NCBI GenBank assembly: GCA_947498985.1
Contig: CANMMF010000003.1
Span: 558,001-622,000, forward strand
DNA length: 64,000 nt
Direction: 5' to 3'
From: an uncultured Paracoccaceae bacterium
GTDB taxonomy: Bacteria; Pseudomonadota; Alphaproteobacteria; Rhodobacterales; Rhodobacteraceae
Both the position numbers and the translations under genes were made by a program. Below the pieces are notes generated by a model that was given only the letters and a program-made list of their open reading frames with translations, had not been told where the DNA came from and searched no databases. Shown here piece by piece: positions 25,854 through 37,091 of this stretch; the first letter of the stretch is position 1; the number at the start of each line of letters is the position of its first letter.

Positions 25854-27622
25854 GAGGCCTCCTCGGAGTAGCGGGTGCGCAGATGCATCGAGCGCGCGGT
25901 GGGATCGGGATGCGGCACCGCCGACAGCAGCGCCTTGGTGTAGGGGTGTTCGGGCGCGCTGCAGACCTGGCTGGCCGGGCCAAGCTCCACCACCTCACCC
26001 AGCCGCATCACCGCCACACGGTCGCAGAAATAGCGCACGACGCCAATGTCATGCGCGATGAAGATAAAGCTGAGATCGAGCTTTTTCTGCAGCTCGATCA
26101 GCAGGTCGAGCACCTGGCTGCGGATCGACACATCGAGCGCGGAGGTCGCCTCGTCGCAGATCACCACTTCGGGCTCCAGCGCGATGGCCCGGGCGATACC
26201 GACGCGCTGGCGCTGACCGCCGGAAAAGGCGTGCGGGTAGCGCTCCATCACCTCGGCCGGCAGACCGACCTGCTCCAGCAGATCCGCCACGCGGGCGCGC
26301 AGCGCAGCGCCCGTGGCCACGTTGTTGTTGCGCAAAGGCTCGGCCACGATCTGCCCCACCGTCATGCGCGGATTGAGGCTGCCGTAAGGGTCCTGAAAGA
26401 TCATCCGCACGCGCCTGCGATAGGCCTGGAGCGCGGGCCCGTTGAGATCGGCGAGATCGACCTCGACCCCGTCCTTGCCGCGGTAAAGCACATTGCCCTC
26501 GGTGGGCGCGCGCACGGAGGCGATGGCGCGCCCCAGCGTGGTCTTGCCGGAGCCGGATTCGCCAACAATGCCAAGGCTTTCTCCCTTTTTCAGCTCCAGT
26601 GACACCTGCCGCACCGCATGCACCCCCGGGGCGGGTTTGCGCAGGAATCGCGCCTGGCCGGGGAAGGTCACGCTGAGGTCTCGGACCGCCAGGATGGTCG
26701 GCGTGTCGGCGCCGAGGATCGCCGCCTCCGCCGGTTTGATGTCGGCGCGACGTTCAAGCTTGATCACGCTGTCGAGCAGCTTTTTGGTATAGGCATGCTG
26801 CGGATCGGCGAAGAGCGCGTTGACCTCGCCGGTCTCGACCACCTTGCCATGGCGCATGACCACAACGTCATCGGCGATCTCGGCCACCACACCCATGTCG
26901 TGGGTGATGAACATGATCGCCATGCCGTAGCTTGTCTGCAGCTCGCGCATGAGATCGAGGATCTCCGCCTGCGTGGTCACATCGAGCGCGGTGGTCGGTT
27001 CATCGGCGATCAGCACCTGCGGGTTGCACGACAGCGCCATGGCGATCATCGCCCGCTGCCGCATGCCGCCGGAGAATTCGAACGTGTAGCGATCCACCGC
27101 GATATCGGGATCGCGGATCTCGCAGCGGCGCAGGAGCTCGATGGCGCGGGTGCGCGCCTCTGACTTGGAGACCGGTTCGTGCAGCCGGATCGTCTCGATG
27201 ATCTGGTCGCCGATGGTGTGCACCGGCGACAGCGACGACATCGGTTCCTGAAAGATCATCGCGATGTCGCGGCCCCGGATCGCCCGGATCGCCCTGGACC
27301 GCGGGTGCAGGCTGGTCAGATCGACGATGCTTTCGCCCTGCGCGTCCCGCCCGGTGCTGCGCAGACGGATCACGCCGCCCTCGATCTGGCCCGGCGCGTC
27401 GAGGATCTGCAGGATCGAGCGTGCGGTGATCGACTTGCCGGAGCCGGATTCGCCCACGATGCAGGTCGTGCGCCCGCGGCGCAGCTGGAACGAGACATCG
27501 TCCACCGCCTTGACCACATGGGTGCGCGTCGGAAAGTAGGTGCGCAGATTGCGCACGTCGAGGATCACATCCTCGGGCAGGGCGGCGTTGACCGTCGCGC
27601 GTGGAAGGCGGGGATCACTCAT
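25850..27622 (-). CDS. ABC importer ATPase, fused DppD-DppF type
   Basis: 590 residues holding two complete ATPase domains of the peptide/nickel family. The first has Walker A GESGSGKS, signature FSGGMRQR and Walker B LIADEP (about 30-270). The second has [17 protein letters not shown] and VICDEA (about 320-580), each ending in the oligopeptide C-terminal extension. It energises import through the two permeases encoded just upstream. Overlaps its neighbours by four bases at both ends. Confidence 0.95.
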   Translation of the reverse strand: MSDPRLPRATVNAALPEDVILDVRNLRTYFPTRTHVVKAVDDVSFQLRRGRTTCIVGESGSGKSITARSILQILDAPGQIEGGVIRLRSTGRDAQGESIVDLTSLHPRSRAIRAIRGRDIAMIFQEPMSSLSPVHTIGDQIIETIRLHEPVSKSEARTRAIELLRRCEIRDPDIAVDRYTFEFSGGMRQRAMIAMALSCNPQVLIADEPTTALDVTTQAEILDLMRELQTSYGMAIMFITHDMGVVAEIADDVVVMRHGKVVETGEVNALFADPQHAYTKKLLDSVIKLERRADIKPAEAAILGADTPTILAVRDLSVTFPGQARFLRKPAPGVHAVRQVSLELKKGESLGIVGESGSGKTTLGRAIASVRAPTEGNVLYRGKDGVEVDLADLNGPALQAYRRRVRMIFQDPYGSLNPRMTVGQIVAEPLRNNNVATGAALRARVADLLEQVGLPAEVMERYPHAFSGGQRQRVGIARAIALEPEVVICDEATSALDVSIRSQVLDLLIELQKKLDLSFIFIAHDIGVVRYFCDRVAVMRLGEVVELGPASQVCSAPEHPYTKALLSAVPHPDPTARSMHLRTRYSEEAS

Positions 27623-28797
27623 TGCGAATAGGGATCGGCCGCGTCGCGCAGGCCGTCTCCGAGGAAGTTGAACGCCATGACCGTGATCACCACCGCGCCA
27701 CCGGGAATGAAGAGCCAGGGCCCCAGCACGATGGAGCGCACGTCCTGCGCCTCTTTCAGCAGCACACCCCAGGAGATTGCGGGCGGCAACAGGCCGAGAC
27801 CGAGGAACGAGAGCGCGGTTTCCGCAAGGATCATCAGCGGTATGGCCAGCGTTACGCTGGCAATGATGTGGCTGGTGAGTGAGGGCAGCATGTGCCGGAA
27901 GATGATCCGCGCCTGCGACGCGTTGTCGAGCCGGGCGGCGATCACGAAATCATCCTTCTTGAGACTGAGGAACCGCCCGCGGACGACGCGCGCAAGCTCG
28001 GTCCAGCCGACCAGCGACACGATGAGCGTGATGAAGAAATAGCGCACCTCGATCGACCAGCTTGGCGGCAGGGCGGCGGCCAGCGCCAGCCAGACCGGGA
28101 TTGTCGGCAGCGACAGGACAAACTCCACCACGCGCTGCACCACGGTGTCGGTGATCCCGCCCAGGTAACCCGCAAGCCCGCCCAGCGTGACGCCCAGAAA
28201 CAGCGAGAACATCACCCCCACCAAGCCGATGGAGAGCGACAGCCGCGCGCCGTAGATCGTCCGGCTCAGCATGTCGCGCCCCAGCCTGTCGGCGCCGAAA
28301 AGGTAGTACCTCTCGCGCGGGTTGACCGGCACGAGGAAGTGGCGCTCCATCTCGAAGAGCCCCCACATCTCGTAGCTGTCGCCCTTGCCGAAGAACTGCA
28401 GATAGACCTTGTCCCCGGTGCGCTCATAGGTCGTGCGCAGTGTGACCGGATCTCGGTTGCGCTTGGTGTCGTAGACATAGGGCCGGATGCTGAACCCGTC
28501 GTCGGTGCGGTCGATGAAGCGCACCATCTGCGGCGGATGAAAGCCGCCGCGCCGGTCGGTGGAGCCGGGATCGAAAGGGGCCAGGAACTCCGCGAAGATG
28601 GCGGTGAGGTAAAGGCCGAAGACCACAAACAGGCTGACCATCGCCAGCTTGTGACGGCGGAACTTCCACCACATGAGCCGCCATTGCGAGGCGACGGCGG
28701 CGCCGCGTTCGGTTGCGAGGGGCGGGCCTTCGATGCCGTCATCGGGCAGTTGCGGATGACCGGCGGCACTGGCCTCTGGCGGTGTCTTGTCACTCAT
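27619..28797 (-). CDS. ABC importer permease, DppC/OppC type
   Basis: 392 residues, longer than usual DppC (about 300) because of a soluble insertion (about 75-175) between the first membrane segment and the permease core. The BPD core has LSIGLVGVMFSLFLG and the EAA-like loop AARLDNASQARIIFRHMLPS, with five further membrane segments. Inner-membrane subunit; overlaps the DppB gene by eight bases. Long DppC variants with such insertions occur in importers of large oligosaccharides or peptides. Confidence 0.93.
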   Translation of the reverse strand: MSDKTPPEASAAGHPQLPDDGIEGPPLATERGAAVASQWRLMWWKFRRHKLAMVSLFVVFGLYLTAIFAEFLAPFDPGSTDRRGGFHPPQMVRFIDRTDDGFSIRPYVYDTKRNRDPVTLRTTYERTGDKVYLQFFGKGDSYEMWGLFEMERHFLVPVNPRERYYLFGADRLGRDMLSRTIYGARLSLSIGLVGVMFSLFLGVTLGGLAGYLGGITDTVVQRVVEFVLSLPTIPVWLALAAALPPSWSIEVRYFFITLIVSLVGWTELARVVRGRFLSLKKDDFVIAARLDNASQARIIFRHMLPSLTSHIIASVTLAIPLMILAETALSFLGLGLLPPAISWGVLLKEAQDVRSIVLGPWLFIPGGAVVITVMAFNFLGDGLRDAADPYSQ

Positions 28798-29776
28798 AGC
28801 GCACGCGCGGATCGAGGATCGCCAGCAGGATGTCCGAGATCAGCATCCCGAACACCGTCAGCCCGCACAGGATCATCAGGATGCCGCCGGCAAGATACAT
28901 GTCCTGCGCCAGCAGCGATTGCAGCATCAGCGGGCCCAGTGTCGGGTAGCCCAGCACCACCGCGGTCACCACCGCGCCGGAGATCAGCGCCGGAAAGTAA
29001 AGCCCGATGATCGAGATGAACGGGTTCAGCGCGATGCGCACCGGGTATTTCAGGATCAGCCGCCACTCGCTCATGCCCTTGGCGCGGGCGGTTGTGACAT
29101 AGGGTTTGGAAAGCTCGTCGAGCAGGTTGGCACGCATGATCCGGATCAGGCTTGCCAAGATCGCGGTGCCCAGCACGATGATCCCGATCCACATATGCGA
29201 ATACATGTCGATCACCTTGGCCACGCTCCACGGCGCGCCTTCGAACTCGTCCGAAAAGAGCCCGCCCATATGCACGCCCCAGACCTTGACGCCGATATAG
29301 AGCATGACCAGCGCCAGCAGGAAATTCGGCATCGCAAGCCCGATGAAGCCGATGGTGGTAAAGAAATAGTCGCCGATGGAGTACTTGCGCACCGCCGAGT
29401 AAATCCCGATCGGCAGCGCCACACCCCAGGCAAAGACAAAGGTCGACAGCATCAGCGTGATGGTCAGCGGGATGCGCGAGGCAATCAGCTCCCAGACCGG
29501 CTGGTTCCATTCGAAGCTCTGCCCGAAATCGCCCTGCACCAGGTTGGAGATCCATTTCCAGTATTGCACCAGGAACGGCTCGTTGAGGCCGTAGCGTTCG
29601 CGCAAAACCTCGATGGTGGCCTGATCGATGCTCTCGTCGCTTTCGGCAAGCTTGGCGACAAACGTGGTCAGATAGTCGCCCGGCGGCGCCTGGATCAGCG
29701 CAAAGACCACGACGGAGACGGCAAAGAGAAAGGGGATCGTCCAGAGAACGCGGCGCACGATGTAGGATAGCAGCAT
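28790..29776 (-). CDS. ABC importer permease, DppB/OppB type
   Basis: 328 residues with six membrane segments and the family N-terminus YIVRRVLWTIPFLFAVSVVV. It has YGLNEPFLVQYWKWI, and the EAA loop YVTTARAKGMSEWRL near residue 225. Partner of the DppC-type subunit. It starts 59 bases after the binding-protein gene and is in the same operon. Confidence 0.95.
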   Translation of the reverse strand: MLLSYIVRRVLWTIPFLFAVSVVVFALIQAPPGDYLTTFVAKLAESDESIDQATIEVLRERYGLNEPFLVQYWKWISNLVQGDFGQSFEWNQPVWELIASRIPLTITLMLSTFVFAWGVALPIGIYSAVRKYSIGDYFFTTIGFIGLAMPNFLLALVMLYIGVKVWGVHMGGLFSDEFEGAPWSVAKVIDMYSHMWIGIIVLGTAILASLIRIMRANLLDELSKPYVTTARAKGMSEWRLILKYPVRIALNPFISIIGLYFPALISGAVVTAVVLGYPTLGPLMLQSLLAQDMYLAGGILMILCGLTVFGMLISDILLAILDPRVRYE

Positions 29777-29835
29777 TCGTTACCTCCCCGATCCTGAAAC
29801 GCGGCCCGGGCTGTGCCGGACCGCGTGGGACGCCG

Positions 29836-31764
29836 TTACTCGGCGTAGTAATATTGCTGCGGCAGCGTTGGGCCGGGGTTGGGATACATCCACGCCCGCG
29901 GCATCGAGGCCGGCACGTTCTTCAGCTTGGCGTTCATGATGCCGATGCGGTCGGGGTCGGTGACGATCCCGATCACCTCGAACTCATCCGCGGCGATGGA
30001 ATGGATCTGTGCAAAGATCTCGCGCTGCTTTTCGGGATCGGCGGTGGCCTTGAACTGCTCAAAGAGGTCGTAGCGGGCCTGCATCGAGTCACTCGGGGCC
30101 ATGCCCTGCGTGCCGCCAGAGACGTACCACTTGGACCATTCCAGTGCAAAACGGCTGCCTTGCGGATGCACGGCCATCACGTTGCGCGGGCTGAGATAGG
30201 GGTCCAGGCCCCCCGGCGCGTTCCAGATCTGCGCGTCAAAGTCGTTTGAATCGCCGCGCTCGTAGAAAATCGTGCGTTCCTGCGGATTGGACTGCACGTC
30301 AATCCCCAGCTCTGCCCAATACTCCACAATCAGTTCCATCGCGTCGACCCATTCGACCGCAAGGGTCGGGATGACGTCGACCTGGAAGCTGACCCGCTCG
30401 CCATTCTCCATCAGCCGGAAGCCGTCGTCGTCGCGCTCGGTCAGACCGATGCCGTCAAGCAGCTCGTTTGCGCGGTCGACATCCAGCTCGGTATATTGCT
30501 TGGAGAGCCGTTCGTCATAAAGCGCGTGCCCTTTCTTGGCGCCGATCTGCCACGGCTCGCCCTGGCCGACCCAGATCAGGTCAATCAGCTCCTCGCGGTC
30601 GATCCCGAGGCTGAGCGCCACGCGAAAGTCCTTTTGATTGAAGAGCTTGTTCAGATCCTCGTCCTTGTGGTTGAGGTTGAGATAGATCGCCATGGCGTTC
30701 GAGGAGGAGTTGTCGAGCTTGAAGAACTCGTAGCCGCCCGCTTCCTGGTTCTCATAGAAGACCGGCGTGTTCTTGGGCGCATCGAGGTGGCGCGACTGGA
30801 AGTCGATCTCGCCCGCGATGACCTGCAGCACGAGGCTTTCGGCGTCCTGCTCGACCCCGAAGCGCACGGTGTCGATATAGGGCAGCTGGTTGCCCTCCGT
30901 GTCGACCTGCCAGAAATAGGGGTTGCGTTCGAAGACAACCCGCGTGGCATCGCCGGTATAGGCCTCGTCGGTGACGACCCAGGGGTCCAGCGTCGGGCGG
31001 TCAGGATTGCCCCAGCGCGCCGGGATCTCCAGATCGCCGCATTTGCGCTTGAAAAGATCAACCCAGTCGGTGGCACCTTCGGCGTCGATGAGCGACTGCA
31101 CATCGTCGTTATAGGTGGGGTGGAACTGGCTGCAGTAGCCCTTCGCCCAGAGCACCGGCTGCTGCGCCAGAGGTGTCGCAAGCTCGCTCAGGAACTGGCC
31201 GTAAGGACCCGCAAAAGTCAGCTTGACCGTGTAATCGTCGATCTTCTCACCCTGCATGGGCTCACCCTCGATCACGAAGCGGCTGGGCGGGGAGCCGCCG
31301 TAAAACTCGTCATTGTTGAGCAGATCGTCGACAAAGAACATCACGTCATCGGCGGTGAAGGGCGATCCGTCGGACCACTTCATGCCCTCGCGCAGCGTGA
31401 AGGTGTATTCGCTGGCGTCGTCGCTCACGTCCCAGCTTTCAGCCACGTTGGGCACAACACCGGAGAAGTCCATCTCCCAGCGCGACAGGCCTTGTGGCGA
31501 CATGAAGCGCAGGATGTTGTTGTGGTCCGACGAGCCGCGCAGACCGCGCCGGATCACGCCGCCATAGGTGCCGACGCTCTCGACCGGGGTCACGACCTCC
31601 GGGGCCTTCGGCAGGCGCTCTGCCACCGCAGGCAAATTGCCCGCAGAGACCATCTCGGCCAGAGCCGGCGCCTCGTTATACTCCTGTGCGGCAGCAGAGA
31701 CCGTCAGGGCGAGCGTCGCCCCCAAGGCCACGGCCCCCCCTCTCAGGATGGTGAAATGCGTCAT
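29836..31764 (-). CDS. ABC importer substrate-binding protein (SBP_bac_5 family)
   Basis: 642 residues, at the large end of the DppA/OppA family, with a Sec signal peptide ending near SAAAQ (about residue 26). Motifs of the family include YTFTLREGMKWSDGSPFTADDV and the LFNQKDFRVALSLGIDREELI block. Periplasmic. Large members with this gene order import oligosaccharides in several roseobacters and rhizobia, which fits the sugar-acid enzymes on both sides. The start at 31762-31764 has GGAGG upstream and gives a clean signal peptide. Confidence 0.93.
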   Translation of the reverse strand: MTHFTILRGGAVALGATLALTVSAAAQEYNEAPALAEMVSAGNLPAVAERLPKAPEVVTPVESVGTYGGVIRRGLRGSSDHNNILRFMSPQGLSRWEMDFSGVVPNVAESWDVSDDASEYTFTLREGMKWSDGSPFTADDVMFFVDDLLNNDEFYGGSPPSRFVIEGEPMQGEKIDDYTVKLTFAGPYGQFLSELATPLAQQPVLWAKGYCSQFHPTYNDDVQSLIDAEGATDWVDLFKRKCGDLEIPARWGNPDRPTLDPWVVTDEAYTGDATRVVFERNPYFWQVDTEGNQLPYIDTVRFGVEQDAESLVLQVIAGEIDFQSRHLDAPKNTPVFYENQEAGGYEFFKLDNSSSNAMAIYLNLNHKDEDLNKLFNQKDFRVALSLGIDREELIDLIWVGQGEPWQIGAKKGHALYDERLSKQYTELDVDRANELLDGIGLTERDDDGFRLMENGERVSFQVDVIPTLAVEWVDAMELIVEYWAELGIDVQSNPQERTIFYERGDSNDFDAQIWNAPGGLDPYLSPRNVMAVHPQGSRFALEWSKWYVSGGTQGMAPSDSMQARYDLFEQFKATADPEKQREIFAQIHSIAADEFEVIGIVTDPDRIGIMNAKLKNVPASMPRAWMYPNPGPTLPQQYYYAE

Positions 31765-31868
31765 GTCCCAAGTCCTCCCTTGCGATGCATTTTGGGTCTT
31801 GCCGTCCCGACCTCCTCCAGCCGACCCGGCGCTTTCCTGACGAAGACGATGCACGAGCCCTCGTTAAG

Positions 31869-31890
31869 TTGTCAAATCTTTCTTACAAAT
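31869..31890. promoter_or_regulatory. Candidate operator upstream of the importer operon
   Basis: TTGTCAA (31869-31875) followed by CTTACAAAT (31882-31890). Both motifs recur near 17773-17803 in the divergent enolase-superfamily promoter. On the minus strand TTGACA could also act as a -35 element for the importer genes. Control by the GntR encoded at 20642 is inferred. Confidence 0.5.
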
Positions 31891-31927
31891 TCCGAATTCC
31901 GATTTTACCTCTTTTCACAAGCTGGGT

Positions 31928-33888
<1,961 letters not shown>

Positions 33889-34596
33889 TCAAGCCTGTTG
33901 CGCGACCCCCAGTTTCCGGTAGCGCTCCAGCGCGGTGGAGAGATGTTTGCGCATCGCCGACGCCGCGGCATCGGGATCGGCGGCGAGCAAGGCGGACAGG
34001 ATGTCGGTATGCTCGTCGATCAGCAGCTGTTCGGCATCGCGGCGGGTCTGGGCGTCGGGCGGCGCCGACAGCCGGACGCGTGGAATGGCGCTTGGCCCGA
34101 AGGCGGTCATGGTCCTGGTAAAAAAGGGATTGCTGGTGGCCGCCGCAATTGCCAGGTGAAACGCCCAGTCCTGATCCGCACTGCCCTGACCGGCAGCCAC
34201 CGCTTCCTGCATTCTGGTCAGTTGCAGGGAAATTTCCGATATCTGTGAGGGTCTTGCGCGGATCGCGGCCAGCCGCGCCGCCTCGACCTCGACCGCACGG
34301 CGCAGTTCGAGACAATCGAGGATCTCCGCATGGGTGACCGCGGCGATATCCACCCCTTCGGTGCGCGGGCTGCTGCGCAGGACATACGCGCCGGAGCCAC
34401 GGCGGGAGGCGATCATGCCAAGCGATTTCAACGCCGCCAGCGCCTCTCTGATCACCACGCGCGAGGTGCTGAACCGTTCGGTCAGCGAGCGTTCGGACGG
34501 CAAGCGCATGCCCGGGGCCCACTGCCCCGATTCGATCTCTTGCCGGAGCGCGTGCTCGACGCGTTGACTGGCTGGAAACTCCGCTTCCATGACCAT
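33889..34596 (-). CDS. FadR-subfamily GntR transcriptional regulator (FCD domain), second copy
   Basis: 235 residues. The winged helix is at about 10-75 (GMRLPSERSLTERFSTSRVVIREALAAL is split across the recognition helix; ASRRGSGAYV is the wing). The FCD domain at about 90-230 has its metal ligands in DWAFHLAIA, DEHTDILS and MRKHLS. Related to UxuR/ExuR/GguR-type regulators. It lies upstream of kdgD-uxuA on the same strand and is divergent from the PhyH gene, with ATTGGT motifs on both sides, suggesting autoregulation. Confidence 0.92.
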   Translation of the reverse strand: MVMEAEFPASQRVEHALRQEIESGQWAPGMRLPSERSLTERFSTSRVVIREALAALKSLGMIASRRGSGAYVLRSSPRTEGVDIAAVTHAEILDCLELRRAVEVEAARLAAIRARPSQISEISLQLTRMQEAVAAGQGSADQDWAFHLAIAAATSNPFFTRTMTAFGPSAIPRVRLSAPPDAQTRRDAEQLLIDEHTDILSALLAADPDAAASAMRKHLSTALERYRKLGVAQQA

Positions 34597-34607
34597 CCAC
34601 AGCTGTA

Positions 34608-34718
34608 ATTGGTCTTACAGATTTGCCGGACCAATCGCGGCACGTCAAGACAAACGGCGGAAATCGCACTTGTAAAAATTGGTTTTCCGGCGCTAAACTA
34701 TTCTTACAGAAATTCTGT
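34608..34718. promoter_or_regulatory. Operator-rich divergent region between the second GntR gene and the PhyH gene
   Basis: Holds ATTGGTC (34608-34614) and its inverse GACCAAT (34629-34635), a further ATTGGTT (34678-34684), and the inverted repeat ACAGAA-A-TTCTGT (34706-34718). CTTACA occurs at 34614 and 34704, as in the other island promoters. The ATTGGT motifs match the perfect operator before kdgD. Confidence 0.55.
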
Positions 34719-34752
34719 GTGCCCGCAGGATGAGAGCTGAAAGGGAAGACCC

Positions 34753-35571
34753 GTGCCCACCAATCACCCGCTCACCGCCGACGACCGCGCCGCCTTTGAC
34801 GCCGATGGGTTCCTGCTTCGGCGCGGGGTGTTTTCCGCGCAGGAGGTTGCTGCCCTGAACCGCATCGTGACCACGGATCCGGTGATCGCGGAGAGCGTTT
34901 ACGGGCGCGAGGATGCCGGGGGCGGCCTGACCGAGCTGGCGCTCTGGCGCGACCTGGGTGACGACATGTTCAGCGATGTGGCGCAAAGCCGCGCGATCTC
35001 TGACCCGCTCGAGGAGCTTCTGGGCGGCGACATCTCGTTCTTTCACGCCAAGCTGACGCTCAAGCGCCCGCATGAGGGGGGCGCCTGGGACTGGCATCAG
35101 GATTACGGCTACTGGTACCGCGCCGGGTTCCCCTTTCCGGACATGGCGAGCGTGTTCATCGCGCTCGATCCGTCGAAGCGCGAAAACGGCTGCCTGCAGG
35201 TCATTCGCGGCTCGCACCGGATGGGCCGGATCGAGCATGGTGTGAATGCCGATCAGGTCGGCGCGGATATGCGCCGGGTGGATGCGGCGCTGGACCGGCT
35301 CGAGCGGATCGACGTCGAAATGGAGCCCGGAGACGCGCTGTTCTTTCACGGCAACCTGCTGCATGCCTCCGGGCGGAACACTTCCGAGAACACGCGCAAC
35401 GTGCTGCTCTGCTGCTATTCGCGCAGCGACAATATCCCCTTTGCGCAGAACGCGCAGACAAGGCTGACCGCGTTCGAGCCGCTCGAAGGTGATGACATCA
35501 TGCGCCACGCCGACCGGCCCATCGCGCGCGAAAAGGACTTTGCGGACGGAAAACCGGCGGTCAGCGTCTGA
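34753..35571 (+). CDS. Phytanoyl-CoA dioxygenase (PhyH) family protein
   Basis: A 272-residue Fe(II)/2-oxoglutarate-dependent oxygenase. The iron-binding H-x-D is His115-Gln-Asp117 in WDWHQDYGYW. The distal His is in LLHASGRN and the 2-oxoglutarate Arg follows soon after. The segment FIALDPSKRENGCLQVIRGSHR is typical of bacterial PhyH proteins acting on small hydroxylatable metabolites. GTG start with AAGGGA upstream. Divergent from a sugar-acid GntR, so it may process a substituted sugar or its transport partner (inference). Confidence 0.9.
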   Translation: MPTNHPLTADDRAAFDADGFLLRRGVFSAQEVAALNRIVTTDPVIAESVYGREDAGGGLTELALWRDLGDDMFSDVAQSRAISDPLEELLGGDISFFHAKLTLKRPHEGGAWDWHQDYGYWYRAGFPFPDMASVFIALDPSKRENGCLQVIRGSHRMGRIEHGVNADQVGADMRRVDAALDRLERIDVEMEPGDALFFHGNLLHASGRNTSENTRNVLLCCYSRSDNIPFAQNAQTRLTAFEPLEGDDIMRHADRPIAREKDFADGKPAVSV

Positions 35572-35580
35572 GTCGACCCG

Positions 35581-35654
35581 GGCAGGCCAGAATGGCAGGC
35601 CAGAGAGGCAGGCCGGAGAGGTAGGATGGAGAGGCAGGACGGAGGGGCAGGGCG
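35581..35654. repeat. 13-bp tandem repeat, about 5.5 copies
   Basis: Consecutive 13-bp units GGCAGGCCAGAAT, GGCAGGCCAGAGA, GGCAGGCCGGAGA, GGTAGGATGGAGA, GGCAGGACGGAGG and a partial unit. They fill the gap between the PhyH stop and the amidohydrolase stop. Head-to-tail without spacers, so not a CRISPR. Confidence 0.85.
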
Positions 35655-35663
35655 TCGGCGCGG

Positions 35664-37091
35664 TCATTGCCCCGCTTGCAACAGCTCCGCCTCCATCGCG
35701 TCGAGCGCGAACCGGTCCAGCACCTGTCCGGCCACGATCACCGCCATCGGTGTGCGCAAGGTGGCGAGCCCGTCGAGCGGGTTGGCGGCCAGCAGCACCA
35801 GATCGGCGCGGCGGCCCACCGCGATGGTCCCGTCCTGATCGGGCAGGTCGAAAAACCGCGGCGGCGCGACGGTTGCGGTGAACAGCGCCTCGCGCGGGGT
35901 GAGCCCGGCACCGACATAGATGTCGAGCTCATCCAGCAGCGAAAAGCCGTGGAACAGGAACGGGTTGGCGAAAGAGGCATCGGAAGAGGCAAGGATCGGC
36001 ACGCCTGCGGCATGGGCCATGGCAAAGCTGCGCCGGTCGAGCGCGATGCTTTTGTCCGCCAGCGCGCGCACCTCCTCTGTCATTGCCTGCAGCCGGAAAT
36101 CGGGGCGATCCCAGGCCGCCCGCACCGCGGCGGGCAACATCCGCATGCGCGGCGTATCGGCGCCGGGCCGCGCGCCGGTATAGAACCCGGCCACCACCAG
36201 CGTGGGGCTCACATGCAGGCCGGCTTCGGCCATCCGGGCCAGCACATCCGCACAAAGCGCCGCGTCCCAGCTGTCCAGAATGATCGCGTTGCGCGCCGCC
36301 ATGATCTCGAAAAGCCGCGCCTGACCGGCCCCGTCCTGCATCGCCATGCGCAGATCGTCGAGCATCTTTTCTTCTTTTGTGGAGCAGGCCATGGGGATGC
36401 GCCCGAAATGCTCCATGCCGTCCTGCCCAGCGGCGATGGCCGTGCCGAGCGCCACGGGCTCGGGGATATGTCCGACAAGCGGCAGCCCCTCGTTCCCGGC
36501 GGCCTCCGCAAGGGCGAGATAGGTCTCCTCGGTCAGCATCGAGTAGGATTTCACGGCGGCCCAGCCTTCGGCGGCGATCCGGCCGACAACCGAACGCGCT
36601 TCCTCCGGCGTGTCGGCAAGAAACATGCCGGGCCAGGAGCCCGGGCGGCCATCGACCCAGGCACCGGACAGGATCACCCGGGGGCCGAGCAGCGCACCGG
36701 TCTCGATCCGCGACTGGAGCGCCTTCTGATCGGCAATCGGCCACAAGGCGCCCATGTCGCGAATGCCGGTGATGCCGTTGATCAGATAGAGCGGCAAGGC
36801 GGTGTCGGGCTCTTTCTCGGAGGAAAAGATATGCACGTGGCTGTCCCAGAGCCCCGGGATCAGGTATCCGCCAGCGCCCTCCACGCGGGTCGCCCCGTCC
36901 GCCTCGATCCCGGGGCCGAGCGCGGCAATCACGCCGTCGCGGATCAGCAGCGATTGGCCTTCGGTCAGATCGCCGGTCTCGACATCGACGACGGTCACAT
37001 TGGTCACAAGCGTGTCCGCCTGCGCCAGCCCGGCGACCATGGCAAGGCACGCGGCGATCAGCAGCTGCGAGGTTGCGTGCTGCCGTGTCAT
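35664..37091 (-). CDS. Exported amidohydrolase-superfamily protein
   Basis: 475 residues with a signal peptide (LLIAACLAMVAGLAQA, cleavage near residue 25), so periplasmic. The metal-binding H-x-H is in GLWDSHVHIF. Further blocks are ITGIRDMGAL, KSYSMLTEETY, GHIPEPV and the late DASFANPFL Asp, followed by PDQDGTIAVGRRADLVLL. These make it an imidazolonepropionase/prolidase-like metal hydrolase; substrate unknown. Its ATG overlaps the stop of the upstream oxidoreductase by ATGA. Confidence 0.88.
   Translation of the reverse strand: MTRQHATSQLLIAACLAMVAGLAQADTLVTNVTVVDVETGDLTEGQSLLIRDGVIAALGPGIEADGATRVEGAGGYLIPGLWDSHVHIFSSEKEPDTALPLYLINGITGIRDMGALWPIADQKALQSRIETGALLGPRVILSGAWVDGRPGSWPGMFLADTPEEARSVVGRIAAEGWAAVKSYSMLTEETYLALAEAAGNEGLPLVGHIPEPVALGTAIAAGQDGMEHFGRIPMACSTKEEKMLDDLRMAMQDGAGQARLFEIMAARNAIILDSWDAALCADVLARMAEAGLHVSPTLVVAGFYTGARPGADTPRMRMLPAAVRAAWDRPDFRLQAMTEEVRALADKSIALDRRSFAMAHAAGVPILASSDASFANPFLFHGFSLLDELDIYVGAGLTPREALFTATVAPPRFFDLPDQDGTIAVGRRADLVLLAANPLDGLATLRTPMAVIVAGQVLDRFALDAMEAELLQAGQ

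Noticed and set aside
35581-35654. Possible CRISPR array.
   Set aside because: Units are 13 bp, directly adjacent and without spacers, and no cas gene is near.
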